Assembly: GCA_003552785.1 (NCBI GenBank)
Contig: PUOQ01000084.1
Span: 1-51,616, forward strand
Direction of reading: 5' to 3'
DNA length: 51,616 bases
From: Dehalococcoidia bacterium
GTDB lineage: Bacteria > Chloroflexota > Dehalococcoidia > Dehalococcoidales > CSSed11-197
Part shown: positions 35,348 to 44,377 of the stretch, in pieces
How positions within the stretch are numbered: position 1 is the stretch's first letter
Layout: each line of letters opens with the position of its first letter
Notes under the pieces: model-generated
The model's database searches: none
Told to the model about the DNA's origin: nothing
Seen by the model: the letters and a program-made list of their open reading frames with translations, nothing else
Made by a program: the position numbers and the translations under genes

Positions 35348-36796
35348 ATGAATAAACCTAAAATAAATAGAGTTGAAATGCCGCGACAGAAAGCAGACAA
35401 ACGTAAAGGCAATTTTAACGAAGTAGCCCAGGGTTACACTCACGAAATGGCAAAAACCGAGGCATCACGCTGTCTACAATGCAAGAAATACCCCTGTATC
35501 AAGGGCTGCCCGGTAAACATCGATATTCCCGGATTCATAAAAGCTATCAGGGATGATGACCTGCCTGGTGCGGTCGGCGTGCTTAAAAAAGATAACATCC
35601 TGCCGGGCATCTGCGGCCGCGTATGCCCCCAGGAAACACAATGCGAAGAACTCTGCGTATTTAATAAAAGCGGTAATGCAATTGCTATCGGGCGCCTGGA
35701 GCGCTTTGTTGCCGACTGGGAACTTAAAAATAAGGACAAGGTCAAACCTGTAGCTGTATCCCGGTCAACAGGTAAAAAAGTTGCCGTAGTCGGTTCAGGG
35801 CCGGCCAGCCTTACCATAGCAGCCGATCTTGCCCGCATGGGGCATGATGTTACGCTCTTTGAAGCCCTGCACACCACCGGCGGCGTTCTGATTTACGGTA
35901 TTCCTGATTTCCGGCTGCCCTCCGAAATAGTCGGGGAGGAAGTTGATAACATCAAGGCGCTGGGAGTCAAGGTTGAACTTAACTATCTAATAGGTACAAT
36001 TGAGTCGGTTGATGAACTCCTGGGCCGCTTTGATGCCGTTTTCCTGGGTACTGGCGCCGGGCTGCCCATTTTTATGAACCTGCCGGGGGAAAATTTAAGC
36101 GGTGTTTATTCAGCCAATGAATTCCTTACCCGTGTCAACCTGATGCAAGCATACAGGTTCCCCGAATACCACACACCCGTCAAGGTTGGCAAACAGGTTG
36201 CTGTCATCGGTGGCGGCAATGTTGCCATGGATGCAGCCCGTTCTGCACTCAGGCTGGGAGCCGATAAAGTATATGTCGTATACCGGCGCAGCGAAGCGGA
36301 AATGCCGGCAAGGCGGGAAGAGGTCGAAAATGCCTATGAAGAAGGTATTGAATTCATCTTTCTGGCCAATCCCACCCGTTTTCTGGGCGATGAAAAAAAG
36401 GTCCTCAAGGCTATTGAGTGCATACGCATGGAGCTGGGCGAGCCCGATTCCAGTGGCCGGCGGCGGCCATTGCCGGTATCAGGAAGCGAGTTTACACTGG
36501 ATGTCGACGTAGCCATAGTGGCACTGGGTACAAACCCCAATCCACTTATTACCAGCACCACACCGGACCTCAAAACAACGCGGTGGGGTACCCTGGTGTG
36601 CGATGAGGACACCGGCCGTACCACCTGCCCGGGCGTATGGGCCGGCGGAGACGTGGTCACAGGCTCAGCCACTGTAATAAGCGCCATGGGCGCTGCCAGG
36701 CGCGCAGCTGTTGACATCGACAAGTACCTAAAAGGGGACTACATCCGGCCCGGTCAATACTGGCGGGAATCAAAAGGAGAAGAACCCGCTGAGTAG
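35348..36796 (+). CDS. nfnB: NfnB/GltD-like FAD-NADPH subunit with [4Fe-4S] clusters
   Basis: The 482-residue flavoprotein matches NfnB, SudA and the GltD small subunit. The N-terminal Fe-S domain has SRCLQCKKYPCIKGCP and ICGRVCPQETQCEELC. A first Rossmann motif is VAVVGSGPASLTIAADLA with YGIPDFRLP. A second is VAVIGGGNVAMDAARSALRLG with VYRRSEAEMPARREEV, which selects NADPH. The end carries GVWAGGDVVTGSATVISAMGAARRAA. It starts 3 bp after nfnA. In glutamate synthase the partner would be a 1500-residue GltB, which is absent, so NfnAB is preferred. Confidence 0.88.
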   Translation: MNKPKINRVEMPRQKADKRKGNFNEVAQGYTHEMAKTEASRCLQCKKYPCIKGCPVNIDIPGFIKAIRDDDLPGAVGVLKKDNILPGICGRVCPQETQCEELCVFNKSGNAIAIGRLERFVADWELKNKDKVKPVAVSRSTGKKVAVVGSGPASLTIAADLARMGHDVTLFEALHTTGGVLIYGIPDFRLPSEIVGEEVDNIKALGVKVELNYLIGTIESVDELLGRFDAVFLGTGAGLPIFMNLPGENLSGVYSANEFLTRVNLMQAYRFPEYHTPVKVGKQVAVIGGGNVAMDAARSALRLGADKVYVVYRRSEAEMPARREEVENAYEEGIEFIFLANPTRFLGDEKKVLKAIECIRMELGEPDSSGRRRPLPVSGSEFTLDVDVAIVALGTNPNPLITSTTPDLKTTRWGTLVCDEDTGRTTCPGVWAGGDVVTGSATVISAMGAARRAAVDIDKYLKGDYIRPGQYWRESKGEEPAE

Positions 36797-36832
36797 TAAA
36801 AATGCTCCCATTCCATCTAATGCGGAGGCTAA

Positions 36833-37930
36833 TTAAATATTAAACAGGAAGTGGATAACGTCCCCATCCTGAACAGTGTAATTTTTACCTTCCACCCTGA
36901 GCAACCCTTCCCGCCTTACACCTGCGTACCCGCCCAGCCGGACCAGGTTGTCAAAGGTCACCACTTCAGCCCTGATAAAACCTCGCTCAATGTCACTGTG
37001 TATGTTGCCAGCAGCCCGGGGGGCAGTGGTGCCCCCGGGTACCGGCCAGGCACGGCTTTCATCCTCGCCGGTTGTCAGAAAAGTAATCAACCCAAGCAGA
37101 TCATAAGATGACCGTATAACCCGGTCCAGGCCGGGCTCGGCTAAATTAAATTCAGACAGAAATGACTGCTGGCTGGCTTTATCCAGGCCTGCCAGCTCCT
37201 CTTCAAGTTTACCGGCAAGAGCGATTATACGATGGCTATCGTCCCCGAACTTGCCGGTCATCTCTTTTTCAAGCTCAGCAGAATTTTTAATTTGTTCTTC
37301 ATCTATATTTATAACCGTTAATAAAGGCTTCAAGCTTAAAAACTGGTAACTGGAAATTTGTTTCAGATCTTCTCCGCCAAGTTTTTGACGCCTTAAAGGT
37401 ACACCTTCCTCGAGGCTTTTTTGCAGGCTGCTGAGCAGGCTTACCTCACGCTCAAGCAATAACTTCTCGGATTGCCTGGCTGCCTTTAACTGTCCGGCCA
37501 GCCTTTCAAGGCGCCGCTCAATAATTGCCATGTCTGAAAAGGCAAGCTCCATCTCCATTGCTTCTATATCACGTGAAGGGTCAATGCTTAATTGTGGATG
37601 CATTAAAGATTCATCCTTAAAGTTTCGGATTACACATAGTAGTGCATCGGTTGCCCCCAGCTGAGACAATAAGCGTCCGCTTATATTAAAATCCCCGGTC
37701 GCGCCTTTAATCGATGCGCCAAGATCCAGATATTTGATCTCGGCATAAGTTGCTTTACGAGAATTAAACATCTCCTTCAGTTTGTCCACCCGCCGGTCCG
37801 GCACCCGGGCAGTGCCAATATGCTCTTCCTGCCGCAAGCGGCCGGCTCCGGCGCCGGTTCGAACCAGCGAGTTAAATATCGTAGTCCGGCCACTTTTCTC
37901 AAGGCCGATAATTCCTATGTCCAAGCTCAT
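36833..37930 (-). CDS. YchF/Obg-family GTPase-like protein with altered P-loop
   Basis: A 365-residue relative of YchF, a translation-associated ATPase of the Obg family. The C-terminal TGS/DUF933 domain is well kept (AEVVTFDNLVRLGGYAGVR and VQDGDVIHFLFNI). The nucleotide-binding motifs are not: the P-loop reads GLEKSGRTT, with Arg in place of the essential Lys, and the G3 DxxG segment is DLGAS. The middle coiled coil (about residues 130-180) is present. It may be a divergent paralogue that binds nucleotide weakly or not at all. The gene is convergent with nfnB. Confidence 0.8.
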   Translation of the reverse strand: MSLDIGIIGLEKSGRTTIFNSLVRTGAGAGRLRQEEHIGTARVPDRRVDKLKEMFNSRKATYAEIKYLDLGASIKGATGDFNISGRLLSQLGATDALLCVIRNFKDESLMHPQLSIDPSRDIEAMEMELAFSDMAIIERRLERLAGQLKAARQSEKLLLEREVSLLSSLQKSLEEGVPLRRQKLGGEDLKQISSYQFLSLKPLLTVINIDEEQIKNSAELEKEMTGKFGDDSHRIIALAGKLEEELAGLDKASQQSFLSEFNLAEPGLDRVIRSSYDLLGLITFLTTGEDESRAWPVPGGTTAPRAAGNIHSDIERGFIRAEVVTFDNLVRLGGYAGVRREGLLRVEGKNYTVQDGDVIHFLFNI

Positions 37931-38113
37931 TTTGATTACCTGCTTTTTTCCTGTTGTTATTGCCGCTGTATTGCCTGTTTATTTTACGCTTAAAAAGCTG
38001 GCCCAGCAAACAAAACCGTACACACTTTGAAACAATAATTAACCCGTTTAAATACAATTGTATCCAGGCATCGGGCACCCGTTATACGTCTGTATTTTTA
38101 TCCCCTAGCTCTA

Positions 38114-38142
38114 TTGACAGCCACCATTTTACAGACTACAAT
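38114..38142 (+). promoter_or_regulatory. Promoter of trkA-trkH
   Basis: A consensus TTGACA (38114-38119), exactly 17 bp, then TACAAT (38137-38142). Transcription would begin near 38149, leaving an untranslated leader of about 174 nt before trkA. Confidence 0.7.
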
Positions 38143-38148
38143 TCAAGT

Positions 38149-38322
38149 CTGCTGAACATAAATGAATAATAATTGCAACATTGTTCCTGCCTGGGGTAGC
38201 AAATTGCCGGATAGCATAAAGCAACTCACGACAAGGCTCGTTAAATGTGCTCCGCTCTTTCATCCGGTATTAATATTCCTGCTTAACAACTATTCTTGCG
38301 AATACGAGGTTAAATCAAACTT
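38149..38322 (+). promoter_or_regulatory. Long, possibly structured leader of trkA
   Basis: The gap 37931-38322 holds no gene. The leader includes nested complementary pairs: CCGGAT (38207-38212) with ATCCGG (38262-38267), AGCA with TGCT, and ACGA with TCGT around a CAAGGC loop. I could not match it to the ydaO c-di-AMP riboswitch or any other known class. No terminator hairpin is evident, so control, if any, would be at translation or stability. Confidence 0.35.
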
Positions 38323-39693
38323 ATGTATATAATTATAGGCGGCGGCGGCATAATAGGCTCCCATATCGCTTCCCTCCTTTCCGAGGAAGGGCATGAAGTT
38401 CTTGTTATTGAACAATCAAAGGAAGCACTGGGCAAAATCCGCCAGCGGGCAGATGTAAAAACCATACAGGGCAATTCCGCAACTCCTAAAATACTCAAGC
38501 AGGCTGAAGCAGAGCGTGCAGACCTGATGCTGGCGGTAACCAATAATGACGAAACCAACATGATCACCTGCTTCATGGCCAAGGAGCTCGGAGCATCAAC
38601 CACAGCCGCCCGAATCCGAAATCCCGACTTTTCTACATACTTTGTAGCCGGAGGCAAATCACCCCTCTCCCCCCGCCGTATAATACGGCCAAGAAAACTG
38701 GGTATAGATGTTTTTATCAACCCCGAAATGACGGCAGCCCAGGAAATAATGGTTATTCTTTCAAGCTTCTATTCCACTCCCATGGAAAACTTTGCCGGTG
38801 GCATGGTGCAGATAAGGGAATTCAGTGTTACGGATAAAGAACTGATCGGCCAAAGCATCACCTCGGTTACAAAGAATTTACCCCATCCGGCAGTTGTAGT
38901 TGCCCTGGCGAGGGGCGGTGAGGTCCTGCCCATCAAGGATGAAACAGTAATACAAGAAGAGGACAGGATATACCTGGCTGCTGAAAAAGAATACATGAAT
39001 GAACTGGGTAAACTATTGAGCCCTCCGCAGCGTCCGGCCAAAAAAGTAGTTATCCTGGGTGGGGACAGGATTGGCCATCTGACAGCTGAAGGTTTAACAC
39101 GGCGCGGAGTCAGGGTCAAGTTAATTGAAAGCGATGAGACAAGGGCCGGTGAACTGGCTTCATCCCTGGATAACGTTGAAATAATAAACGGCAGCGGTAC
39201 AAGCCGTGATCTTCTAACCGAGATGGGGATAAGTTCTGCCGATGCATATGTTGCTACCACCATAAACGACGAGTTGAATATTTTAAGCGCTCTGCTGGCA
39301 AAAAAACTCGGCGTAGAGCGAAGCATGGTGGTAATCAACAATACAGGCTATGTACCTCTTGCCGAAGCCATGGGCTTGCACGTGGCCGCTCTGCCTACCC
39401 TGCTGGCGGCAGATGAAATTGCCCGTTTCGTGCTGCATGGTGGTGCCATTGCCACAGCTCTTTTAGAAGGTGAAAAGCTGGAAGCCGTTGAATTTATCGC
39501 TTCTTCCAAAGCATTGATATCGGGTAAAAATATCAGTGAAGCCGGTTTGCCTGCCGGAGCCACCGCTATTGCTGTAGTACGCGGTTCCGAAGTTTTCCTG
39601 CCGCCACAGGATACCGTAATACAACCGGGGGATCACGTTATTGTTGCCACCCCTATTGCCGGTATTCATCACGTAGAAAGAGTTTTCAAGTAG
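38323..39693 (+). CDS. trkA: Trk potassium uptake system NAD-binding protein TrkA
   Basis: The cytoplasmic gating ring of the Trk K+ transporter, 456 residues, with two RCK halves. The first starts IIIGGGGIIGSHIASLL, a dinucleotide-binding fold, with an acidic VIEQSKEA strand end. A TrkA_C domain follows (IGQSITSVTKN). The second half starts VVILGGDRIGHLTAEGL, whose loop is less canonical, and ends in another TrkA_C domain with LPPQDTVIQPGDHVIVATP. It is followed 6 bp later by trkH. Confidence 0.94.
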   Translation: MYIIIGGGGIIGSHIASLLSEEGHEVLVIEQSKEALGKIRQRADVKTIQGNSATPKILKQAEAERADLMLAVTNNDETNMITCFMAKELGASTTAARIRNPDFSTYFVAGGKSPLSPRRIIRPRKLGIDVFINPEMTAAQEIMVILSSFYSTPMENFAGGMVQIREFSVTDKELIGQSITSVTKNLPHPAVVVALARGGEVLPIKDETVIQEEDRIYLAAEKEYMNELGKLLSPPQRPAKKVVILGGDRIGHLTAEGLTRRGVRVKLIESDETRAGELASSLDNVEIINGSGTSRDLLTEMGISSADAYVATTINDELNILSALLAKKLGVERSMVVINNTGYVPLAEAMGLHVAALPTLLAADEIARFVLHGGAIATALLEGEKLEAVEFIASSKALISGKNISEAGLPAGATAIAVVRGSEVFLPPQDTVIQPGDHVIVATPIAGIHHVERVFK

Positions 39694-39699
39694 ACTGTT

Positions 39700-41154
39700 A
39701 TGAATCCCAGGGTTATACTTCATTATCTCAGCCTCATTATCACCGGTACAGGCCTGGCGATGCTGATCCCTTTCTTTTTCAGCCTGACAGAAAGCGGCGA
39801 GAGTACCGGCGCCTTTCTAATCTCCATCGGCATAACCCTGGGTATTGGTGTACCGGTATTCCTGCTTACACCATCCAGGGAGCGAAATTTATTAACCCGC
39901 GAAGCCATTACACTGGTGGCCGGCAGCTGGATAGCAGCTTCTGTTTTTGGCGCCCTGCCGTATTTCTTTTCCGGTGCTCTGCCTTCCTTTATTGACGCAT
40001 TCTTCGAAGCCGTTAGCGGCTTTACCACCACCGGAGCAACCGTTTTTACCTCCATTGAAACCCAATCCCAGAGCATCCTTTTATGGCGCTCCATGACACA
40101 ATGGCTGGGCGGCATGGGCATTATCATGCTCTTTGTAGCCCTTTTCCCCATTCTGGGAATCGGTTCGGCCCACCTGATACAGGCTGAGATGCCCGGCAGC
40201 CAGTACGGCGAGAAGCTGACTGCCCGTATCCGTGATACCGCCAAAGCCCTGTGGTTAATCTACATCGGGATGACCATTGCCCAGTATATCCTGCTCAGGT
40301 TTGCCGGGCTGCCTCCGTTTGACGCCATCACGATCACCTTTTCCACCATACCCATCGGCGGATTTACCGCTACCGATTTGAGCATAGCCGCTTATAACAA
40401 CCTCTGGGTGGAGATAATAGTCATCTTCTTTATGATTATGGCGGGAGTCAACTTCGGCCTGTATTATTTTCTGTTCTTTAAACGCCAGTCCTCCAGGCTC
40501 TTTAAAAGCTCGGAATTCAGGCTTTACATCGCCATATTGTTTTTTTCCGGCACCATTATAAGCTTCAACCTGCTCGACCAGATGGGTTTTTCGATAGGCG
40601 AGGCCCTTCGCTACGGGGCTTTCCAGGTGGCTTCAATCGGAACAACAACCGGCTTTGTAACTACTGACTTCGACGCCTGGCCCGCCTTTTCCAAGGGCGT
40701 TTTGCTGATCCTGATGGTGATTGGTGGCTGTGCCGGTTCTACCGCCGGAGCTCTCAAGGTAATTAGAATTATTGCACTTGCCAAATATATACACCGGCGG
40801 CTGCTGATGGTGTTTAAACCCAACACCGTTATTCCCATTAAGGTAGACGGGGTGGCCCTGCCGGAAAGTGTTATTTCAAGAATTATCAGCTTTGCCCTGC
40901 TTTATGCTATTCTGGCAGCCCTTGGCTTTATGGCAATGAGTGCCATAGGCCTGGAGCCAATTACCGCCCTTTCATCAGTCATAGCGGCCATTGGAAATGT
41001 CGGGCCTGGCTTCGGTATGGTGGGAGCTTTAGAAAACTACGCCTTTATTCCACCATTGGGCAAGGGTGTACTTATTTTCCTGATGGTTGCCGGCCGGCTT
41101 GAAATCTTTACCCTGCTGGTGCTTTTTATGCCTTCCTTCTGGCGCTGGCGCTAA
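39700..41154 (+). CDS. trkH: Trk potassium uptake protein TrkH
   Basis: The K+-translocating membrane subunit, 484 residues with about ten helices. The four pore loops carry TrkH filter sequences: FEAVSGFTTTGATVF near residue 105, STIPIGGFTATDLS near residue 220, SIGTTTGFVTTDFD near residue 310, and a fourth with GNVGPGFGMVG near residue 430. MTQWLGGMGIIML is another conserved segment. It forms an operon with trkA, so the window encodes a complete Trk system. Confidence 0.95.
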   Translation: MNPRVILHYLSLIITGTGLAMLIPFFFSLTESGESTGAFLISIGITLGIGVPVFLLTPSRERNLLTREAITLVAGSWIAASVFGALPYFFSGALPSFIDAFFEAVSGFTTTGATVFTSIETQSQSILLWRSMTQWLGGMGIIMLFVALFPILGIGSAHLIQAEMPGSQYGEKLTARIRDTAKALWLIYIGMTIAQYILLRFAGLPPFDAITITFSTIPIGGFTATDLSIAAYNNLWVEIIVIFFMIMAGVNFGLYYFLFFKRQSSRLFKSSEFRLYIAILFFSGTIISFNLLDQMGFSIGEALRYGAFQVASIGTTTGFVTTDFDAWPAFSKGVLLILMVIGGCAGSTAGALKVIRIIALAKYIHRRLLMVFKPNTVIPIKVDGVALPESVISRIISFALLYAILAALGFMAMSAIGLEPITALSSVIAAIGNVGPGFGMVGALENYAFIPPLGKGVLIFLMVAGRLEIFTLLVLFMPSFWRWR

Positions 41155-41181
41155 TAAGGCAAAGCATTTCTACTGCGACTG

Positions 41182-41209
41182 GCCTGTTTACAACTGGTTT
41201 TTAACAGGC
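41182..41209 (+). terminator. Hairpin after trkH
   Basis: GCCTGTT (41182-41188) pairs with AACAGGC (41203-41209). The following bases include only a distant T-rich stretch (TTTTCTT at 41219-41225), so it is a weak terminator candidate between trkH and alaS. Confidence 0.35.
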
Positions 41210-41223
41210 AATGCCCGCTTTTC

Positions 41224-41253
41224 TTGCCTATTATTAAACGCTAGGGCTATAAT
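41224..41253 (+). promoter_or_regulatory. Promoter of alaS
   Basis: TTGCCT (41224-41229), an 18-bp spacer and a perfect TATAAT (41248-41253). The start would be near 41260, about 33 nt before the TTG. No T-box is present. Confidence 0.6.
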
Positions 41254-41292
41254 CTGTGTATATTCCAGTCTTTATCCTTAAGGAGTATTATT

Positions 41293-43914
41293 TTGACCGG
41301 TGATGAACTGAGAAACCTTTTCCTGGATTTTTTTGAGAACAAATCTCACCAGATAATGCCAAGCTCGTCCCTTATTCCCCATCATGACCCCACTCTTCTA
41401 CTCAATACCGCTGGCATGGTTCAATTCAAGCCTTATTTTTTGGGAGAAGAAGCCCCTCCCTCCCCCCGCCTGGCTTCCTGCCAGAAGTGCTTTCGTACTA
41501 CAGACATCGAATCCGTCGGGGATTCAAGCCACTGTACTTTTTTTGAAATGCTGGGGAACTTTTCCATCGGGGACTATTTCAAAGCCGAAGCTATTGACTG
41601 GGCATGGGAGTTCGTAATCAAGCACCTCAGATTGCCCTCTGAAAAAATTTGGATAACCATTTTTCAGGATGATGATGAAGCTTTTGAGTTGTGGTCAAAA
41701 AAGGGCATTGCACAGGAACGTATCGTCCGTCTGGGTGAAAAGGACAATTTCTGGGGCCCGCCGGGGCAGGCCGGCCCATGCGGACCATGCAGCGAACTGC
41801 ATTATGACTACGGCCTGCACACCGGTTGCAAGAAACCGGAATGCAACCCCGCCTGTGATTGCGGCCGCTTTGTTGAAATATGGAACCTTGTTTTTATTCA
41901 ATTCAACCAGGAAATAAGCGGGCAGCGCAAACCATTGCAGCGCCCGAGCATAGACACGGGCATGGGGCTGGAGCGAATATCTGCCGTAATGCAGAACAAG
42001 TACACCATTTTTGAGACCGACCTGTTTGAACCCCTTATTGCAAAGGCAGCTGAAATGGCCGGCATAAAATACGGAACCGATAAAGATTCAGATACAGCTA
42101 TCAGGGTGATTGCTGAGCATGGCAGGGGTATAAGCTTCCTGATTGCCGACGGTGTCATGCCCGACAACGAAGGTCGCGGTTATGTTCTGCGCCGGCTCAT
42201 CCGACGCGCAGCACTTTACGGACGCCGCCTCGGCTTGAAAGAACCTTTTCTTGCTCAAATTGCACGAATTACCATTAAAAACATGAAAGCAATTTACCCC
42301 GAACTCGGGGAGAAGGAAAAATTAATAATTGAAGTCATCCAGGCAGAACAAGCCCGGTTCAATGAAACCCTTACGGTGGGCCTTGAAATGCTGGATGATT
42401 TTATTACTGCGGCAGGCTCCGGTGAAAAAATTTTACAGGGAAAAGACGTTTTTAAACTTTATGATACCTATGGATTTCCCCTGGAGCTTACCTGTGAAAT
42501 TGCGCAAAACCAGGGTATCGATTTAGATATTAAAGGCTTTGAAAAGGAAATGGCGCAACAGAAAGAGCGGGCAAGAGCCGCCAGCCAGAAATTTAAAGCG
42601 GGCAAGACCGTCAATGAAAAAATGCCAGAGCTGAGTGCCAGTTGTTTTACGGGATATGATTACCTGGTACAAAAAACCCGGATTAACCATATCCTGCTTG
42701 AAGGTAAAACATCACCCGGTGCAAATGAAGGCCAGAAAGCTGCCCTGGTGCTTGAGAACACCCCGTTTTATGCTGAAAAAGGTGGTCAGATTGGCGACAC
42801 CGGCGATATTAAAACAGTTGCCGGTGCAAGTTTCAAAGTAACCGGCACCATCCCCGGCCCGATGGAGAGCATCATCCACGAGGGTTATGTAACCAGGGGT
42901 GAATTTACACCCGGCGATACAGTAATAGCTGAAGTAGATGCCGCCCGGCGCGCCGACATTGCCCGCAATCACACCGCCACCCACCTGCTTCATATCAGCC
43001 TGAAAAACATTCTGGGCACCCATGTCGAGCAGCGCGGTTCATTTGTTGGCCCCGACAGATTGAGGTTTGACTTTTCCCATCTTAAACCCCTTTCAGCCCG
43101 AGAACTTGAGAGCATTGAAGACAGCGTGAATGAGATGATACTTTCCAATCGCCCGGTTCAAGCAGAATTTCTTCCTTTTCGTGAAGCAATGCGAAGCGGG
43201 GCTATTGCAATATTTGATGAAAAATATGGAGATCAGGTACGTGTTCTGAAAGTGGGCGACCCCCCGGTTTCATCCGAGCTGTGCGGCGGCACCCATGTAT
43301 GCAACACCGGAGAAATCGGGTTGCTCCATATAGTAAGCGAATCCTCCATCGGAGCCGGTTTGAGGCGAATTGAAGCAGTTACCGGCAGAGAAGCGCAGCG
43401 GCTGCTGCGCAGCCAGACAAACCTTATAAAGCAGGCATCAAAATTGCTGGAGGCCAGCCCCGACGAATTAATGGATAACCTCAAGGAAAAACTGGAGGAG
43501 GCGTCTGAAAACAGCAAAAAACTGGAGGAGGTGGAGCGTAAGTCCGTTTTAAGCCGGGCTGAATCTCTTCTTGCTCGGGCTGAAACAAAAGGCTCTGTAA
43601 AAATAATCTCTTCTCAACTGCCAGGTGTAAAGGTAGACCTGTTAAGAGATGCGGCCGACTACTTAAAAAGCAAACTGGAAAGCGGCATAATAGCGCTTGC
43701 CTCCGATGCCGGAGAGAAACCGGTCTTTGTAGTAGCTGTAACCCATGACCTGGTTAAGAAGGGATATAAAGCCGGGGACATTATCAAGCAGATTTCCAGA
43801 ATAGCCGGTGGCGGTGGGGGTGGCAAACCGGAGCTGGCCACAGGTGGCGGAAAGGATAAAGAACGCATTCCAGATGCACTTGAGGCTGTTAAAAATTGCA
43901 TAAAAGTGGATTAA
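41293..43914 (+). CDS. alaS: Alanyl-tRNA synthetase
   Basis: A class II synthetase for tRNA-Ala, 873 residues, full length. The catalytic core contains HHDPTLLLNTAGMVQFKPYFLG, and RCLRTTD-like CFRTTDIESVG and EMLGNFSIGDYFK follow. The editing domain has zinc ligands H560 and H564 (HTATH) and C664 and H668 (CGGTH). The C-terminal coiled coil and C-Ala domain end in a glycine-rich GGGGGGKPELATGGGKD-type segment, which contacts the tRNA elbow. The start is TTG preceded by AAGGAG. ruvX overlaps its end. Confidence 0.97.
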   Translation: MTGDELRNLFLDFFENKSHQIMPSSSLIPHHDPTLLLNTAGMVQFKPYFLGEEAPPSPRLASCQKCFRTTDIESVGDSSHCTFFEMLGNFSIGDYFKAEAIDWAWEFVIKHLRLPSEKIWITIFQDDDEAFELWSKKGIAQERIVRLGEKDNFWGPPGQAGPCGPCSELHYDYGLHTGCKKPECNPACDCGRFVEIWNLVFIQFNQEISGQRKPLQRPSIDTGMGLERISAVMQNKYTIFETDLFEPLIAKAAEMAGIKYGTDKDSDTAIRVIAEHGRGISFLIADGVMPDNEGRGYVLRRLIRRAALYGRRLGLKEPFLAQIARITIKNMKAIYPELGEKEKLIIEVIQAEQARFNETLTVGLEMLDDFITAAGSGEKILQGKDVFKLYDTYGFPLELTCEIAQNQGIDLDIKGFEKEMAQQKERARAASQKFKAGKTVNEKMPELSASCFTGYDYLVQKTRINHILLEGKTSPGANEGQKAALVLENTPFYAEKGGQIGDTGDIKTVAGASFKVTGTIPGPMESIIHEGYVTRGEFTPGDTVIAEVDAARRADIARNHTATHLLHISLKNILGTHVEQRGSFVGPDRLRFDFSHLKPLSARELESIEDSVNEMILSNRPVQAEFLPFREAMRSGAIAIFDEKYGDQVRVLKVGDPPVSSELCGGTHVCNTGEIGLLHIVSESSIGAGLRRIEAVTGREAQRLLRSQTNLIKQASKLLEASPDELMDNLKEKLEEASENSKKLEEVERKSVLSRAESLLARAETKGSVKIISSQLPGVKVDLLRDAADYLKSKLESGIIALASDAGEKPVFVVAVTHDLVKKGYKAGDIIKQISRIAGGGGGGKPELATGGGKDKERIPDALEAVKNCIKVD

Positions 43915-44354
43915 GTTTGGATAACCATATTCCCGGCCGGATTATGGCCATCGACATCGGTGACAAATGGCTCGGAGTAGCACTTTCCGACCCTTTAAGA
44001 ATAACCGCGACTCCCTGGTCAAGCATAAGGTGTGAAAACGAAGAGGAAATAATAAGCACTGTGTGTGAATTTGCTAAAACCAACAAAATCGCCATGCTGG
44101 TCGCCGGATTGCCCCGCTCTATGGATGGGAGCAGCGGGCAACAGGAAAAGAAAGTGCGCCAGATGGTCGAAAATATTGCCGGAAAAGTCGGTGTCCCGGT
44201 GGTTTATCAGGATGAAAGGCTGTCTACCAGCCAGGCCAGAGACATCCTTGAGAGCAAAAAGGCAAAACCGGGAACCCGGGACGATGCACTGGCAGCTGCC
44301 ATCATCCTGCAGGAATATCTGAATGCAAACTGTAAACCGGGCGGACCATATTAA
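43896..44354 (+). CDS. ruvX: YqgF/RuvX Holliday-junction resolvase-like protein
   Basis: A RNase H-fold nuclease implicated in pre-16S rRNA 5' processing and possibly in recombination. The 152-residue frame has the first catalytic Asp in IMAIDIGDKWLGVALSD, the motif AGLPRSMDGSSG, the VVYQDERLST segment, and the final Asp in KPGTRDDALAAAIIL. TTG at 43896 overlaps alaS by 19 bp; TTG at 43917 and ATG at 43944 are alternative starts. alaS-ruvX is a common pair. Confidence 0.9.
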   Translation: MHKSGLSLDNHIPGRIMAIDIGDKWLGVALSDPLRITATPWSSIRCENEEEIISTVCEFAKTNKIAMLVAGLPRSMDGSSGQQEKKVRQMVENIAGKVGVPVVYQDERLSTSQARDILESKKAKPGTRDDALAAAIILQEYLNANCKPGGPY

Positions 44355-44377
44355 CAAATAAATTTCGTATAGAATAC

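Noticed and set aside
34502..36796. Glutamate synthase reading of the two redox genes
   Set aside because: There is no large GltB subunit, and the first gene is an NfnA-type [2Fe-2S] flavoprotein.
38769..39341. 190-codon frame antisense to trkA
   Set aside because: Shadow of a well-supported gene; Ser/Leu-rich composition typical of antisense frames.
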